The notes: generated by a model from the sequence alone, not told the origin. A DNA stretch of 64,000 nucleotides from Sphingomonas sp. HDW15A (GCF_011301715.1 NZ_CP049870.1:1240001-1304000); one strand, 5' to 3'; numbered from the stretch's first letter, positions 18,293 to 29,326 are shown. Translations and numbers: made by a program.

Positions 18293-18309
18293 CCAAAATC
18301 CTGTTTTGG
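18293..18309 (-). terminator. Weak hairpin after aspS
   Basis: CCAAAA and TTTTGG with a five-base loop, about 20 bases after the aspS stop. The stem is short and there is no long T-run, so terminator function is only possible. Confidence 0.3.
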
Positions 18310-18329
18310 GCCAAGTCTGCGAGGATCAC

Positions 18330-20123
18330 TTATGGGCGCGTCTTCGGCTCCGAATCCGCGACCACCCGGATCGACAGTTCCTGAAGCTGCTTCGGCATCA
18401 CGAATGCCGGCGCATTCATCATAAGGTCTTCCGCCTTCTGATTCATCGGGAAGGTGATGACTTCGCGGATGTTCGGCTCGTCGGCCAAAAGCATGACGAT
18501 GCGGTCGATGCCCGGCGCAGACCCCCCGTGCGGCGGAGCGCCATATTTGAACGCACCGATCATTCCGGGGAAGCTCGTGTCGACTTCCTCACGGGTGTAG
18601 CCGGCGATGTCGAACGCCTTGTACATGATGTCCGGGCGGTGGTTACGGATCGCGCCGGAGCTCAGCTCAACGCCGTTGCAGACGATGTCATACTGCCAAG
18701 CCAGGATGTCGAGCGGGTCCTTGCTCTCAAGCGCTTCCATGCCGCCCTGCGGCATCGAGAATGGGTTGTGACTGAAGTCGATCTTCTTCTGGTCGTCATT
18801 ATATTCGAACATCGGGAAGTCGACGATCCAGCAAAAGCGGAACGCATCCTTCTCGATGAGGTCGAGCTGTTCGGCAACACGCGTCCGGGCCAGGCCGGCG
18901 AGCTTGGCCGCATCCTCTTCCTTGCCGGCCGCGAAGAAAATCCCGTCATCGGGGCCAATGCCGAGCTGTTCGGCAATTTTATCCATGCCCTCGGTGCCGT
19001 GGTTCTTGGCGATCGGCCCGCCCCATTCCCCGGCCTTGCGGGTGGCATAGCCCAAGCCTGCGAAGCCCTCGCCGCGGGCCCAATCGTTCATCTCGTCGAA
19101 GAACTTCCGGCTCTTCTCCGCGGTGTTCGGTGCTGCAACGGCACGAACGACCATGCCCTTCTCGACCATGCCGGCGAACAGGCCAAAGCCGGAGCCCTGA
19201 AAATGCTCGCCGACGTCATGGACGATCAGCGGGTTGCGAAGGTCCGGCTTGTCGCTGCCGTACTTCAGCATCGCCTCCTTGTACGGTATGCGCGGATATT
19301 TGCCCGCAGGAGTCACGAACTTGCCGTCGGCGAATTCTTCGAAAACGCCCGAGAGTACCGGCTCGATCGCGGCGAACACATCGTCCTGCGTGACGAAGCT
19401 CATCTCGAAGTCAAGCTGGTAGAACTCGCCCGGGCTGCGGTCGGCACGGGCGTCCTCGTCGCGGAAGCAGGGCGCGATCTGGAAATAACGATCGAATCCG
19501 GCGACCATCAGAAGCTGCTTGAACATCTGCGGTGCCTGCGGAAGCGCGTAGAATTTCCCCGGATGAACCCTGCTCGGCACGAGATAATCGCGAGCGCCCT
19601 CTGGCGAGGAGGCAGTCAGGATCGGTGTCTGGAACTCGGTGAAGCCCTGATCGATCATTCGCCGGCGGATCGAAGCGATCACCTGGCTGCGCAGAAGGAT
19701 GTTCGCGTGAAGACGCTCGCGACGAAGGTCGAGATAGCGATACTTCAGGCGGATATCTTCCGGATATTCCTGCTCGCCGGCTACCGGCATCGGCAGTTCG
19801 GCGGCACTCGACTGGACCTCGATCTCGCGGGCGACCACTTCGATTTCGCCGGTCGCGAGCTTCGGGTTGATTGCCCCGCCTTCGCGCATGACGACTTCCC
19901 CGGTGATCGTGACCACCGATTCCACGCGAAGCGAATCGAGCAGCTTCAGGGCATCGCTGCCCGCTGCGGCGACGACTTGGGTGAGGCCGTAATGGTCGCG
20001 AAGGTCGACGAACAACACGCCGCCATGGTCGCGCTTGCGGTGGATCCAGCCCGAGATTCGGACGGTCGAGCCGACATCGGAGGCGCGCAGTTGGGCGCAG
20101 GTATGAGTTCGATAGGAGTGCAT
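18330..20123 (-). CDS. aspS: Aspartate--tRNA ligase (AspRS)
   Basis: A 597-residue class IIb synthetase. An N-terminal OB-fold anticodon-binding domain ([28 protein letters not shown]...) is followed by the catalytic core with motif 2 [20 protein letters not shown], the bacterial insertion GAD domain and motif 3 GIDRIVMLL near the end. The length and insertion fit the bacterial AspRS; in alphaproteobacteria it is commonly non-discriminating and also charges tRNA-Asn, but this is not shown here. ATG at 20123. Confidence 0.95.
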   Translation of the reverse strand: MHSYRTHTCAQLRASDVGSTVRISGWIHRKRDHGGVLFVDLRDHYGLTQVVAAAGSDALKLLDSLRVESVVTITGEVVMREGGAINPKLATGEIEVVAREIEVQSSAAELPMPVAGEQEYPEDIRLKYRYLDLRRERLHANILLRSQVIASIRRRMIDQGFTEFQTPILTASSPEGARDYLVPSRVHPGKFYALPQAPQMFKQLLMVAGFDRYFQIAPCFRDEDARADRSPGEFYQLDFEMSFVTQDDVFAAIEPVLSGVFEEFADGKFVTPAGKYPRIPYKEAMLKYGSDKPDLRNPLIVHDVGEHFQGSGFGLFAGMVEKGMVVRAVAAPNTAEKSRKFFDEMNDWARGEGFAGLGYATRKAGEWGGPIAKNHGTEGMDKIAEQLGIGPDDGIFFAAGKEEDAAKLAGLARTRVAEQLDLIEKDAFRFCWIVDFPMFEYNDDQKKIDFSHNPFSMPQGGMEALESKDPLDILAWQYDIVCNGVELSSGAIRNHRPDIMYKAFDIAGYTREEVDTSFPGMIGAFKYGAPPHGGSAPGIDRIVMLLADEPNIREVITFPMNQKAEDLMMNAPAFVMPKQLQELSIRVVADSEPKTRP

Positions 20124-20209
20124 GACAGGTCCTGCGGGAAGTTGGCGCGGCGAATTCCCGTCCCCTCCCCTTTTGTCAACCCGCGCGCGCCGCTATGGCC
20201 CCGCCCAAC

Positions 20210-21394
20210 ATGAAGATTCACAAGTTGATTTCAGACAGCGACAAGCTCGCCGAGCTCGTCGAGCGGTTGAGTTCCGCGCCTTTCGTAGCCGTCGATACGG
20301 AATTCATGCGCGAGAACAGCTACTGGCCAGATCTCTGCCTGATCCAGATCGCGAGCACAGAGGAAGCCGCGGCCATCGATCCGAAAGCCGAGGGGATCGA
20401 CCTCGGCCCGCTGATGGACCTGCTGGTGGGAAATACCGACGTAATGAAGGTCTTCCACGCTGGTGGCCAGGACCTCGAAATTATTCACAATCTGACGAGC
20501 AAGGTTCCCTTTCCCCTGTTCGATACGCAGATCGCGGCCATGGCGTTGGGGTTCGGTGAGCAGGTCGGCTACTCGAGCCTGATCGAATCCATGCTCGGGC
20601 ATAGCCTGGACAAGGGCGCACGGTTTACGGATTGGTCGCGGAGGCCGCTCGACAAGCGCCAGATCGATTACGCCATTGCCGACGTGACCCATCTGGCGAC
20701 GATCTTTCCGCGAATGGTCGAAAAGCTGCGCAAGAGTGGCCGCGGGGCTTGGCTCGACGAGGAAATGGAGCGGCTGGCCGATCCGTCGTCGTTCGCCTTC
20801 GCGCCGGAGGATGCCTGGAAAAGGCTGAAGCTGCCGAGCCGCAACCCCCAGTTGCTTGGCCGCCTTAAGGCGCTGGCCGCCTGGCGGGAGCGGGAAGCCC
20901 GGAACAAGAACCTTCCCCGGGGCCGGATCATCAAGGACGATACGCTAGGCGAACTCGCCAGCCATCCGCCCAAGACACAGGAAGACCTCGGTCGCGTTCG
21001 CGGGCTGTCCCAGGGTTGGCGAACCAACGACATCGGCAGCCGGCTCATGGAAGCCTTGCAAACGGCAGAGCCGCTGTCCGCCGACGACCTACCGGACCGC
21101 GGACCGAAGCGGCCAGGCCTCACGAAAGACGCTGCGCTCGTCAGCGATCTATTGAAGCTCCTTCTGAAAATCCGGGCGCGGGAAACCGGCGTTGCTCCCA
21201 AACTCATTGCCAGATCGGACGACCTCGAGGCGCTCGCCGCGGGAGTTCGCGAGGATCTTGCAATCCTCAGCGGATGGCGATTCGAACAGTTCGGCCGCGA
21301 CGCGCTCGACCTTGTCGAGGGGCGTCTGGCGTTCGCGACCGAGAATGGCCGCCTCAAGATGACGCGAACCGCCAGGGACGAGGCGGAAACCTAA
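20210..21394 (+). CDS. rnd: Ribonuclease D
   Basis: A 394-residue 3'-5' exonuclease for tRNA 3'-end maturation. DEDD-type catalytic motifs are visible: VAVDTEFMREN (D29, E31), FHAGGQDLEI, and DVTHLATIFPRM; an HRDC domain follows (RNKNLPRGRIIKDDTLGELA). ATG at 20210 gives the common MKIHKLISD start; an in-frame ATG five codons earlier (20195) is possible, and neither has a good ribosome site. It is divergent from aspS. Confidence 0.92.
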   Translation: MKIHKLISDSDKLAELVERLSSAPFVAVDTEFMRENSYWPDLCLIQIASTEEAAAIDPKAEGIDLGPLMDLLVGNTDVMKVFHAGGQDLEIIHNLTSKVPFPLFDTQIAAMALGFGEQVGYSSLIESMLGHSLDKGARFTDWSRRPLDKRQIDYAIADVTHLATIFPRMVEKLRKSGRGAWLDEEMERLADPSSFAFAPEDAWKRLKLPSRNPQLLGRLKALAAWREREARNKNLPRGRIIKDDTLGELASHPPKTQEDLGRVRGLSQGWRTNDIGSRLMEALQTAEPLSADDLPDRGPKRPGLTKDAALVSDLLKLLLKIRARETGVAPKLIARSDDLEALAAGVREDLAILSGWRFEQFGRDALDLVEGRLAFATENGRLKMTRTARDEAET

Positions 21395-21431
21395 CTGCAA
21401 TCAGGCGTTTGTGCCGCAAAGGAGATATGCG

Positions 21432-21755
21432 GTGCACAAGTCGAAATCACTCGGCGCCTATGCGGCGCTCGGGTTTGTCCCCTTGTCATTATTGGTATTC
21501 GCCTCGTGCAGCACGACCGCCCAACCCGTGCCGCCCTCTTCCCCCGGCGGCGCACTATGCACGGCGGATCAGCTGAACCGATTCAAAGGCCTGCCCGCTA
21601 CACCGGAGTTGGGCGCCGAAATTCGCAAGGCGTCGGGCGCCCGGATTTTTCGCTGGCTACCGAAGGGGACCATCATCACGATGGAATATAACGCCGACCG
21701 CGTGAACGTTCATCTGGACGAGGCAAATCGCGTCGAACGGGCGCGCTGCGGCTAG
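21432..21755 (+). CDS. I78-type peptidase-inhibitor-like lipoprotein
   Basis: A 107-residue protein with an N-terminal hydrophobic segment ending in VFASC, probably a lipoprotein signal though Phe at the lipobox start is unusual. The C-terminal stretch RWLPKGTIITMEYNADRVNV...CG matches the I78 (potato-inhibitor-like fold) family found in many Proteobacteria. GTG at 21432 is chosen because AAAGGAGA stands six bases before it; an upstream in-frame GTG at 21411 overlaps the ribosome site. Its target protease is unknown. It ends converging on ppx, with the two stops overlapping. Confidence 0.72.
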   Translation: MHKSKSLGAYAALGFVPLSLLVFASCSTTAQPVPPSSPGGALCTADQLNRFKGLPATPELGAEIRKASGARIFRWLPKGTIITMEYNADRVNVHLDEANRVERARCG

Positions 21756-23197
21756 TCCAGGAGGATACGTTCCTTGAGACCAAGCGCTTTAGCCAGTTGG
21801 GACAGGCGCCTTGCAGCGGTTTCACCGACGAATTCTTCCGGGCCGTTTACGCAAAGGACAAGTTCCTCGGCCGTAACCTGCAACGAGGTACGCATGAGTC
21901 CCTTTTCCGCGCCGCCGGAGAGGCGCTGAGCCAGACGAATTGCCCGTCCCCAGGCTGCCGCCCTGTCAGCTTCGTCAGGCTCTAGTAGGGACAATATTCC
22001 CGGCGGCAGGCGATAGTCGCTCCCGAAAGCATGGCTCAGCGCATGGCCCAGAAGCGCGCGCCCGTGCGCGTCGATTGCTACGAAGTTGCCGTGAAGCGCC
22101 ATGTCCACCGCCCGTTCAGCGCGGAAATCGGGGTGTGCGTTCCAGGCGACGTCGCTCATCAGGCACGCGGCGAGCCGAATCCGCTGGTGCGCCGAATCGT
22201 CGTTCGGAAAGAGCGGCGCGATCCACTGATCGATCAAGGCGCCGTGATCACCAAATCGGCCTAGAGTCTCCCCGATTTCGAGCGCCGCTTCGAGCAATGG
22301 ATCGCTTGCTCGCTTCGCGGCGTCGAGGTCGCGATAAATCAAGCCTTCGCGCAGGCCGAATGCAGAGACCACGATCTCGCGGGGTTCGAAAACAGCCACC
22401 AGTGCGTCGAGCACGGACATCGCCGGCAGCAATATCTCGATCCGATTGGCACTGAGCATCGTAATCCGCTTCAGCTCTTCCTCGCTGGTGGTTGCTACCA
22501 GATGCTCGAGAAGAGGGAGGCGCTCCTTGGCGATACGGTGATGATGGACGATGGGAAGCGGATGTTGCAGGTCCGATTGATCAAGGCGGGCGAGCGCCCG
22601 GAACGAACCGCCAACCAGGTAGAGCGCTTCTCGTTCGCCTAGCTCCAACCCCTCAATCGCCTTGCCAATTCGCCCCGCCAGCTTCTTCGTGCTGAGCGCA
22701 CCGATCCGGAAAACGCCGAGAGGAAGAGACAGACGACCGGCTACGGCGCCATTGGATACTCGCGTCAGCTCCAGGCTTCCTCCGCCGAGATCGGCAACCA
22801 CGCCTTCGGCTTGGGGGATTGCCGACAAAACGCCGAGAGCCCCGATCTCCGCTTCCTCCTCCCCTGAAAGGACCTTGGCCTTCAATCCGAGGCGTCGCAC
22901 CATCTTGAGGAAGTCGGCGCCGTTCTCAGCGTCGCGGACTGCGGCGGTCGCCACGACATGAAGCCGTTTCAATCGCATGTCGTCGGCAAGGCATGCAAAG
23001 CGGGAGAGGGCATCCAGCGCACGCTCCATGGCCACCGGATCGAGTCTGCCCTCGCGCTCGACGCCTCGGCCAAGTGCAGGCGAGATTTTCTCGTTGAACA
23101 AGGTCGATGGCACCCGTTCGCTGCCCGCAAAGACGACGAAGCGGACCGAGTTTGAACCGATGTCGATGATCCCGGTCGGCTCGAGCATTCGAACCAT
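21752..23197 (-). CDS. ppx: Exopolyphosphatase (Ppx/GppA family)
   Basis: A 481-residue ASKHA-fold phosphatase. GIIDIGSNSVRFVVF is the phosphate-1 loop and VVADLGGGSLEL the phosphate-2 loop; an HD-like helical C-terminal half follows. It releases phosphate from polyphosphate and possibly from pppGpp. The ATG at 23197 lies just after the ppk stop with GGAG upstream, and the gene is the last of the DUF2066-hda-ppk-ppx chain. The long open frame upstream of 23197 is inside ppk and not part of this protein. Confidence 0.9.
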   Translation of the reverse strand: MVRMLEPTGIIDIGSNSVRFVVFAGSERVPSTLFNEKISPALGRGVEREGRLDPVAMERALDALSRFACLADDMRLKRLHVVATAAVRDAENGADFLKMVRRLGLKAKVLSGEEEAEIGALGVLSAIPQAEGVVADLGGGSLELTRVSNGAVAGRLSLPLGVFRIGALSTKKLAGRIGKAIEGLELGEREALYLVGGSFRALARLDQSDLQHPLPIVHHHRIAKERLPLLEHLVATTSEEELKRITMLSANRIEILLPAMSVLDALVAVFEPREIVVSAFGLREGLIYRDLDAAKRASDPLLEAALEIGETLGRFGDHGALIDQWIAPLFPNDDSAHQRIRLAACLMSDVAWNAHPDFRAERAVDMALHGNFVAIDAHGRALLGHALSHAFGSDYRLPPGILSLLEPDEADRAAAWGRAIRLAQRLSGGAEKGLMRTSLQVTAEELVLCVNGPEEFVGETAARRLSQLAKALGLKERILLD

Positions 23198-23199
23198 GC

Positions 23200-25328
23200 T
23201 CAGGCTCCGCCGCGCTGGAAGAGCCGAAGCTTGGGGACGTCTTTCCCCGACAACGCTTGACCGCGTCCGGATAGGGATGGGTTCGTCATGAAATACTGAT
23301 GCAGGTTGAAACGCCGCTTGCCTGGCTTCAGCCGGCGATAGCTGCCGTCGGTAAGCAACTCCCAGCTTTGCTCGTTGTCGATGAGGTTTGCGATCATGAC
23401 TTGGTCGAGCACCTGGGCATGAACCGTCGGGTTCTCGATAGGCAGCATATATTCGACCCGCCGATCGAAGTTCCTTCCCATCCAGTCCGCAGAGCTGATG
23501 TAGACGCGGGCCTTCCGATGCGGCAGCGATGCGCCGTTGGCGAACACGAAAATCCGGCTGTGCTCCAGGAAGCGACCGACGATCGACTTCACCCGGATAT
23601 TCGATGACATGCCAGGAACACCGGGTCTCAGGCAGCATATTCCGCGTACGACCAGATCGATCGAGACCCCGCATGTGCTCGCCTCGTATAGCTTCTCGAT
23701 AATCGTTTTATCGACCAGGCTGTTCATCTTCGCCCAAATGGCCGCCGGCTTCCCCGCCTTGGCGTTATCGATCTCCGTTTGCATGAGGCTGAGCAGCTTG
23801 TCGCGAAGACCGTGCGGACTGAGTGTAAGCAACTCCAGCCCTTTCGGCTGCACGTAGCCGGACGTGAGATTGAACAGCTTGGCGGCATCACGGGCCGCTC
23901 TGCGCGAAGCCGTGAAGAAGCTCAGGTCCGTGTAGATGCGCGCGGTTGCGGGGTGATAATTGCCCGTTCCGAAATGGCAGTAAGTGCGAATCGCAGAGCC
24001 TTCGCGGCGGACCACCATTGAGACTTTGGCGTGGGTCTTCCAGTCGACGAACCCGTAAATAACCTGCACGCCAGCCCGCTCGAGCCGGCTTGCCCACAAC
24101 AGATTTTGTTCTTCCTCGAAACGGGCTTTTAGCTCGACCACCGCAGTGACCGACTTTCCTGCCTCTGCACCGGCAACCAGGGCATCGATGATGGCCGACT
24201 GCTTGCCCGCGCGGTACATCGTTTGCTTGATCGCAATGACGTCCGGATCGGCCGCAGCCTGGCGAAGGAAACCGACCACCGCCTCGAAACTCTCGTACGG
24301 ATGGTGAATGATGAAATCCTTCGTCCGGATCGCGGCGAAGAAATCCCCGTCATGTTCGGCGATACGCTCTGGAAAGCGCGGGCTGTAGGGCGCGAACTTC
24401 AGCACAGGCAGGTCGGTCTCGACGAGTTGGGCGAGATCTGCAACGCCGATGATACCCGCGCTTTCGGCAATGAGAGCGGAATCCGCCGCCAGACCCTCAC
24501 GCACCAATGCTTCCAGGCCGGGCGGCGTGCCGGCGTCGAATTCCAGCCGGATGACCCTGCCGCGGCGGCGGCGCTGGATCGCGGAACGGAAATATCTAAC
24601 CAGGTCTTCGGCTTCCTCGTCGACCTCGATATCGCTGTCCCGGAGTACGCGAAAAGCGCCGGACGCGATCATTCGAAAACCCGGAAAGACGAGTTCGAGG
24701 TGCGCCTCGATCGCCGCTTCGATGGCGATGAAGCGAATCTGCTGCCCTCGCCTCGGCAAAGCGACGAAGCGCGGAAGCATCGATGGAATCATCAGCAGCT
24801 CGGTCACTGAGTGTCGGCTTCGTCCACGCTGGAGCGTAAAGACGAGGCTGAAACCTCCGCTTGGGATGAACGGGAACGGGTGCGAGGGATCGATTGCCTG
24901 CGGCGTGAGAACCGGCAGGATCTGCTCTCGGACGTGATTCTCCAGCCACTCGGCTTCCGACTTGGTCAACGCATCGGCAGTGACCACCTGAAGCCGCTCG
25001 TCGGCCAGTTGCTCCCGAAGGATAAGCCATTCGGCTTGCTGGGCAACGACCAGGGCATCCGCCTCCTGGGCAATGGCATCGAGCTGCTGCGTCGGCGTTT
25101 GCCCATCCAGCGACAAATCTTCGATTCCGCGAAGTTGCTGGCCTTTCAATCCGGCGACACGGGTGATGAAAAACTCGTCGAGGTTGGATCCGCAGATCGA
25201 CAGGAAGCGAAGCCGCTCAAGCAAAGGATGGGCGGAGTTGGTCGCTTCCTCGAGAACCCGGCGGTTGAACGCGAGCCAGCTTAGCTCGCGGTTGAAGAAC
25301 CGCCGTTCGCCCGGGGGATTGCGTTCAT
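23200..25328 (-). CDS. ppk: Polyphosphate kinase 1, frameshift near the N-terminus in this sequence
   Basis: Catalyses reversible transfer of the ATP gamma-phosphate to polyphosphate. The main frame from 25224 covers most of the protein, including the histidine segment TYCHFGTGNYHPATARIYTD and the FLEHSRIFVF region with the second His. The universal N-terminal segment RRFFNRELSWLAFNRRVLEEA lies before any start codon in that frame. Adding one base to the five-G run at 25313-25317 (five C on the gene strand) joins it to the ATG at 25328, giving MNAIPPGERRFFNRELSW and about 709 residues. That ATG overlaps the hda stop (ATGA), which supports it. Confidence 0.9.
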
Positions 25329-25951
25329 GCCGCCCCGCGCGCGTCGATTAGTCCCGCGTCTGCCAGTGCCCTGCGAACGGTCGGAACGGTGACCCGCGCC
25401 CGGTCGGCGATTGCGAAGCGGTCGATGGCTTCGACGATGCGCTCGGCGGTCCAATAGTCGCGATGAACCCGCTGGACGACATAGCGAAGCGCGTCGGGCG
25501 GGATGACGAGTCCCCGATCAGCGAATCCAAGCACGATCAGTTGCTCGAACAATTCGTCGTCCGGATCCTGAATCCGGACGACCGGAGTCACGGCAATCCG
25601 CGTTCGAAGATCCGGCAAGGCAATTCTCCAGGGCTCGCGGTCGCCAGTGATCATGACTAGCGGCCGTCCGGTCTCCTGGGCCTGGTTCCAGGCGTGGAAG
25701 AGCTCTTCCTCGTCGTGGCGCTCGCAATCGTCGAACAGGCGACCGCCGACGCGGTCGACAAAGGCCCGGGCCAGCAAGGTCCTGCCGGAACGGCGCGGGC
25801 CGGCAAGGATCGTTGCCTTGACCGGCCACAGGCTCCATTTGCGGAAATGCTCGAAGGCTTCGCGATTGGCCTCCGACAGGATGAAGCGGCTTGAGTCTTC
25901 CGCCCTGGGCCAGTCGAGCGGAAGCGCGAACTGGTCGGGCTTGGCATTCAT
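25325..25951 (-). CDS. hdaA: DnaA-related regulatory protein Hda/HdaA
   Basis: A 208-residue protein with the DnaA AAA+ fold: it begins MNAKPDQFALPLDWPR, which carries the clamp-binding QFALPL motif near the N-terminus, then ILAGPRRSGRTLLARAFVD, a Walker A relative, and LRTRIAVTPVV (sensor region). Hda works with the sliding clamp to hydrolyse DnaA-ATP and stop over-initiation. ATG 25951 overlaps the upstream DUF2066 stop; its own stop overlaps the ppk ATG. The frame is open further upstream but without homology. Confidence 0.88.
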   Translation of the reverse strand: MNAKPDQFALPLDWPRAEDSSRFILSEANREAFEHFRKWSLWPVKATILAGPRRSGRTLLARAFVDRVGGRLFDDCERHDEEELFHAWNQAQETGRPLVMITGDREPWRIALPDLRTRIAVTPVVRIQDPDDELFEQLIVLGFADRGLVIPPDALRYVVQRVHRDYWTAERIVEAIDRFAIADRARVTVPTVRRALADAGLIDARGAA

Positions 25952-27221
25952 TGCGAATTGCCCGGGGGTTGCGCCGCGCCTTGCGGCTGGGGCTGCTGTT
26001 GCTGCGGCGGGGATGGCTGTTGCTGGCTCGGCGGCGGCGGCGGCACGGCCGGCGTCAGTCGCAATGTGCCGCCGACATTCGTGACCGCCCATCCTCGCGA
26101 CTGAATTGCTCCGCCGAGGCCGCCGATGTTGCCGCGATAATTGACCAGAAGTAGCGACCACCCGCCAATAGCAGTGCTTCGCGGCGCAACCGAAACCACG
26201 CCTGGAATGCCGCGCAATTCGCCCATCGCCGAAGCGAAAGTCTGCTCGTTGGGCGTGATGACCTGGATCTGGATGAGGCGCGCGGGCACCTCGACCGGAG
26301 CAATCTCTTCTTCCACTGGAGGCGGAGGCTCGACCGTGACCAGGCTTGTGTCGCGAACCAGCAGCCCCGCGGCAAGCGCGTCGGAGAACAACTGATCCAT
26401 TCGTTCCACGCCCTCGGCCATCATTCGCGGCAGATCGGCGCTATCTTTGGCGCGGAGCGTGAAGCCACCGAGAATCGTCCCGTCGGCGCCGTGTCGCCCG
26501 ACGAACCGGGCGACTGCCGGCCCCCCGGATAAGCGCGGTGAAGCGTCACTTCGGCCATCAGGATGTCCGCAGCGCCGTAATAATCGAGCACGTTGCGCCA
26601 CCATGCGCGTCCCGGGCGGCGAGTCTGCGCAGCGTTGATCAGCAATGGATCGGGGCCTAGGCCGCTCACGCGCACGTAATCGATCGGGCTTTGCGACGTG
26701 CGGAATTGCGCCCAGGCGCGCTGCCAGGGGTTCCGACGCTCGACTGTGGTCAAGGTCCCCGCAGTCTGGAAGACAGGGATCAGCATCATCGCGGCGGACC
26801 GGCGCTGCAGCCCCGAAAAGCCCAGCATTTCACCTGCCCTCGCCCTGTCGAACAGGATTCCCAGCTGCGCGATATACCGATTGGGGCCGATCTGTTCATT
26901 CTCGACGATGATCGAGCTGACAAGGGTATCGAGCACGCTGTCGCTAAGGGTCGGTGCTTCGCTCATCGGCCGTTTGTGCTGCTTTGCCCAAAGCGCCTTG
27001 AAGCCTTCGCGCTGAGCGATCCGCCAACCATTAAAGCGCGCTTCGGCAGCGGTCTTGCCGCCGACATCGACCTTGATTCCCGTTATCTCGAGCGTGCCGG
27101 AGCTGTCGATCGGCAGGATTCCGCGGTCGCCGGATTCCAGCTGCGCGTAAAGCCCTCCGGCGGCGAGGCCGCTGATGGCGATGCAAAGGGCGATAATCGT
27201 AAGGCGCCGGGACAGGACCAT
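25948..27221 (-). CDS. DUF2066 envelope protein, one frameshift in this sequence
   Basis: Joined, about 424 residues. An N-terminal signal or anchor (SRRLTIIALCIAISGLAAGGLYAQ) precedes a DUF2066 domain with EITGIKVDVGGKTAAEARFNGWRIAQ; later comes a domain with LIQIQVITPNEQTFASAMGE and a Gln/Pro-rich tail. The reading frame changes at the six-C run 26521-26526 (six G on the gene strand); one more G fuses LHRAYPGG to PAVARFVGRHG. DUF2066 proteins regularly precede hda in alphaproteobacteria and sphingomonads, but their function is unknown. ATG 27221; divergent from purM. Confidence 0.78.
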
Positions 27222-27282
27222 TGGCGGCTTTTGGCGACAATGACGTGGAAATCCAAGCGCGATCTGGCTAGGCGCAGCCGCA

Positions 27283-28374
27283 ATGTCTGAAAAGCCACTG
27301 ACTTACGCCGACGCCGGCGTATCCATCGAAGCGGGCAACGCGCTCGTCAGGGCGATCGCGCCGCTGGCCAAAGCCACCGCCCGCCCGGGCGCCAATGCCG
27401 AGCTCGGCGGTTTCGGCGGCTTCTTCGACCTGAGGGCGGCGGGGTATGACGACCCGTTGCTCGTTGCTGCGAACGACGGCGTAGGGACCAAGCTGAAGCT
27501 CGCTATCGACACCGGAAAGCACGACGGTGTCGGGATTGACCTCGTGGCGATGTGCGCCAACGACCTCGTGGTCCAGGGCGCGGAGCCGCTGTTCTTCCTC
27601 GATTATTATGCAACTGGAAAACTGGATAATGCGGTCGCAGCGTCGGTTGTCGCGAGCATTGCCGAAGGCTGCCGAATCGCGGGCTGCGCATTGATCGGCG
27701 GCGAGACTGCCGAAATGCCGGGAATGTATTCGGACGGTGACTATGACCTCGCCGGCTTCTGCGTCGGCGCCGTCGACCGCGCAAAGGCCCTGACTGGCAC
27801 GTCGGTCAAGGCCGGCGACGTCATTCTCGGCCTTACAAGTTCGGGCGTGCATTCGAACGGCTTCAGCCTGGTTCGCAAGCTGATCGACGCCAACGGCTGG
27901 AAGCTCGACCGCCCTGCCCTGTTCGATCACGAGATGCTGCTCGGCGACGCGCTGCTGAAGCCCACGCGCATCTACGTGAAGAGCCTTCTCCCCCTCGTTC
28001 GCGATGGGCATATCCAGGCCCTGGCACACATTACCGGCGGCGGACTTCTGGAAAATATTCCGCGTGTCCTTCCCGAGGGCTGTCATGCAATGGTCGATGT
28101 GAACAGCTGGGATTTGCCGCGCCTCTTCGCGTTCCTTCAGGCTGGCGGTGCGATTGAGCCCGCGGAAATGGTGCGGACGTTCAATTGCGGGATCGGCATG
28201 GTCGCCATCGTCCGGCAGGAAGACTCGCAAGCGGTCACAGACGCCCTGACCGCTGCCGGCGAAACGGTACTTTCCATCGGCCACGTCGAGACGGGTGAGA
28301 AAGGCTGCACGGTCTCGGGGGCAGCCGGAAGCTGGAGCGCACGCGCCGACTGGGCCGCCACACACCGTGGATAG
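27283..28374 (+). CDS. purM: Phosphoribosylformylglycinamidine cyclo-ligase (AIR synthetase)
   Basis: A 363-residue enzyme, step five of purine synthesis: FGAM plus ATP to [16 protein letters not shown] is the conserved start, [40 protein letters not shown] and [11 protein letters not shown] follow in the expected order. Normal length. It overlaps purN by eight bases. Confidence 0.96.
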   Translation: MSEKPLTYADAGVSIEAGNALVRAIAPLAKATARPGANAELGGFGGFFDLRAAGYDDPLLVAANDGVGTKLKLAIDTGKHDGVGIDLVAMCANDLVVQGAEPLFFLDYYATGKLDNAVAASVVASIAEGCRIAGCALIGGETAEMPGMYSDGDYDLAGFCVGAVDRAKALTGTSVKAGDVILGLTSSGVHSNGFSLVRKLIDANGWKLDRPALFDHEMLLGDALLKPTRIYVKSLLPLVRDGHIQALAHITGGGLLENIPRVLPEGCHAMVDVNSWDLPRLFAFLQAGGAIEPAEMVRTFNCGIGMVAIVRQEDSQAVTDALTAAGETVLSIGHVETGEKGCTVSGAAGSWSARADWAATHRG

Positions 28375-29326
28375 GGCCCGGGTCGCGATCCTGGTCTCGG
28401 GCCGCGGGTCGAACATGGCGGCATTGCTCTACGCTGCCCGCGCCACGGATTGCCCCTACGAAGTCGCTCTGGTGACCGGGGACAAGCCCGATGCAGCGGG
28501 ACTTGCCGTCGCGGAGGCCGAGAAGGTGCCGGTGAAACGACTCGATTCGAAAGCCCTCGGCAAAGGCTATTGGGAGGCGCTCCAATCCGCCCTTGAAGCG
28601 GCTGCCGTCGATTTCATCGCCCTGGCCGGCTTCATGAAGATTCTTCCGGCGGACTTCGTCGCGCGGTGGTCCGGGCAGATCGTCAATATCCACCCATCGC
28701 TCCTGCCCAAGTACAAGGGTCTTCATACCCACCAGACCGCAATCGACAACGGGGACGCAAAGACCGGCGCGACGGTCCATGTCGTCACTCCGGAAGTCGA
28801 TTCGGGCGAGATACTTGGCCAGGTCGAGGTTGCGATCATGCCCGGCGACAATGCGGAATCGCTCGAAGCGCGCGTGCTGATCGCGGAGCACCAGCTCTAT
28901 CCCAAGATCCTCGCCGAATATGTTTCGCGCCCGTTCGATGCCAGATGGATCGAAGCGAAGATCGACAGCCTCGCGGGCGGCTTCGCGGAAGTCGGCCGCA
29001 AGACCTCGCACGGATCGCCGGGTTGGTCGGTCGGCGCCGAGAAATCCGGCAAGCTTTTCGCGATTATCGCTGACCGTCATCACGGCGAGGACGCTGTTGG
29101 GTTGCTGGTCAAGGCCAGCGGCCCGGACGAAATGGCCGGCCTGATCGAAGCTCAGCCCGACGTTTACTACTGGCCGAAATATTATGGTGCGAGCGGCTGG
29201 CTTGGGATCAAGCTCAACCGCCGCGATGTCGATTGGGACCAGGTCGCTGATTGGCTCGAAAGAAGCTGGCGGGCCTGCGCGCCGAAACGGCTGGCCCGCA
29301 TGATGGACATCGCCGACGAATTCTAG
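28367..29326 (+). CDS. purN: Phosphoribosylglycinamide formyltransferase with C-terminal YjbR/MmcQ-like domain
   Basis: A 319-residue protein. Residues 1-186 are a complete PurN (10-formyl-THF dependent): [13 protein letters not shown]107 and H109 in [10 protein letters not shown]145 in TPEVDSGE. After a short linker, residues about 200-315 look like the YjbR/MmcQ family ([45 protein letters not shown]). PurN alone is about 200 residues, so this is a fusion. I see no internal stop and no homopolymer break at the junction (about 28922). GTG 28367 is inside the purM end, as usual in this operon. Confidence 0.88.
   Translation: MDRARVAILVSGRGSNMAALLYAARATDCPYEVALVTGDKPDAAGLAVAEAEKVPVKRLDSKALGKGYWEALQSALEAAAVDFIALAGFMKILPADFVARWSGQIVNIHPSLLPKYKGLHTHQTAIDNGDAKTGATVHVVTPEVDSGEILGQVEVAIMPGDNAESLEARVLIAEHQLYPKILAEYVSRPFDARWIEAKIDSLAGGFAEVGRKTSHGSPGWSVGAEKSGKLFAIIADRHHGEDAVGLLVKASGPDEMAGLIEAQPDVYYWPKYYGASGWLGIKLNRRDVDWDQVADWLERSWRACAPKRLARMMDIADEF

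Noticed and set aside
18306-20213. Long open frame opposite aspS
   Set aside because: It is the mirror of a certain aspS gene; high GC keeps the antisense frame open. No recognisable domain.
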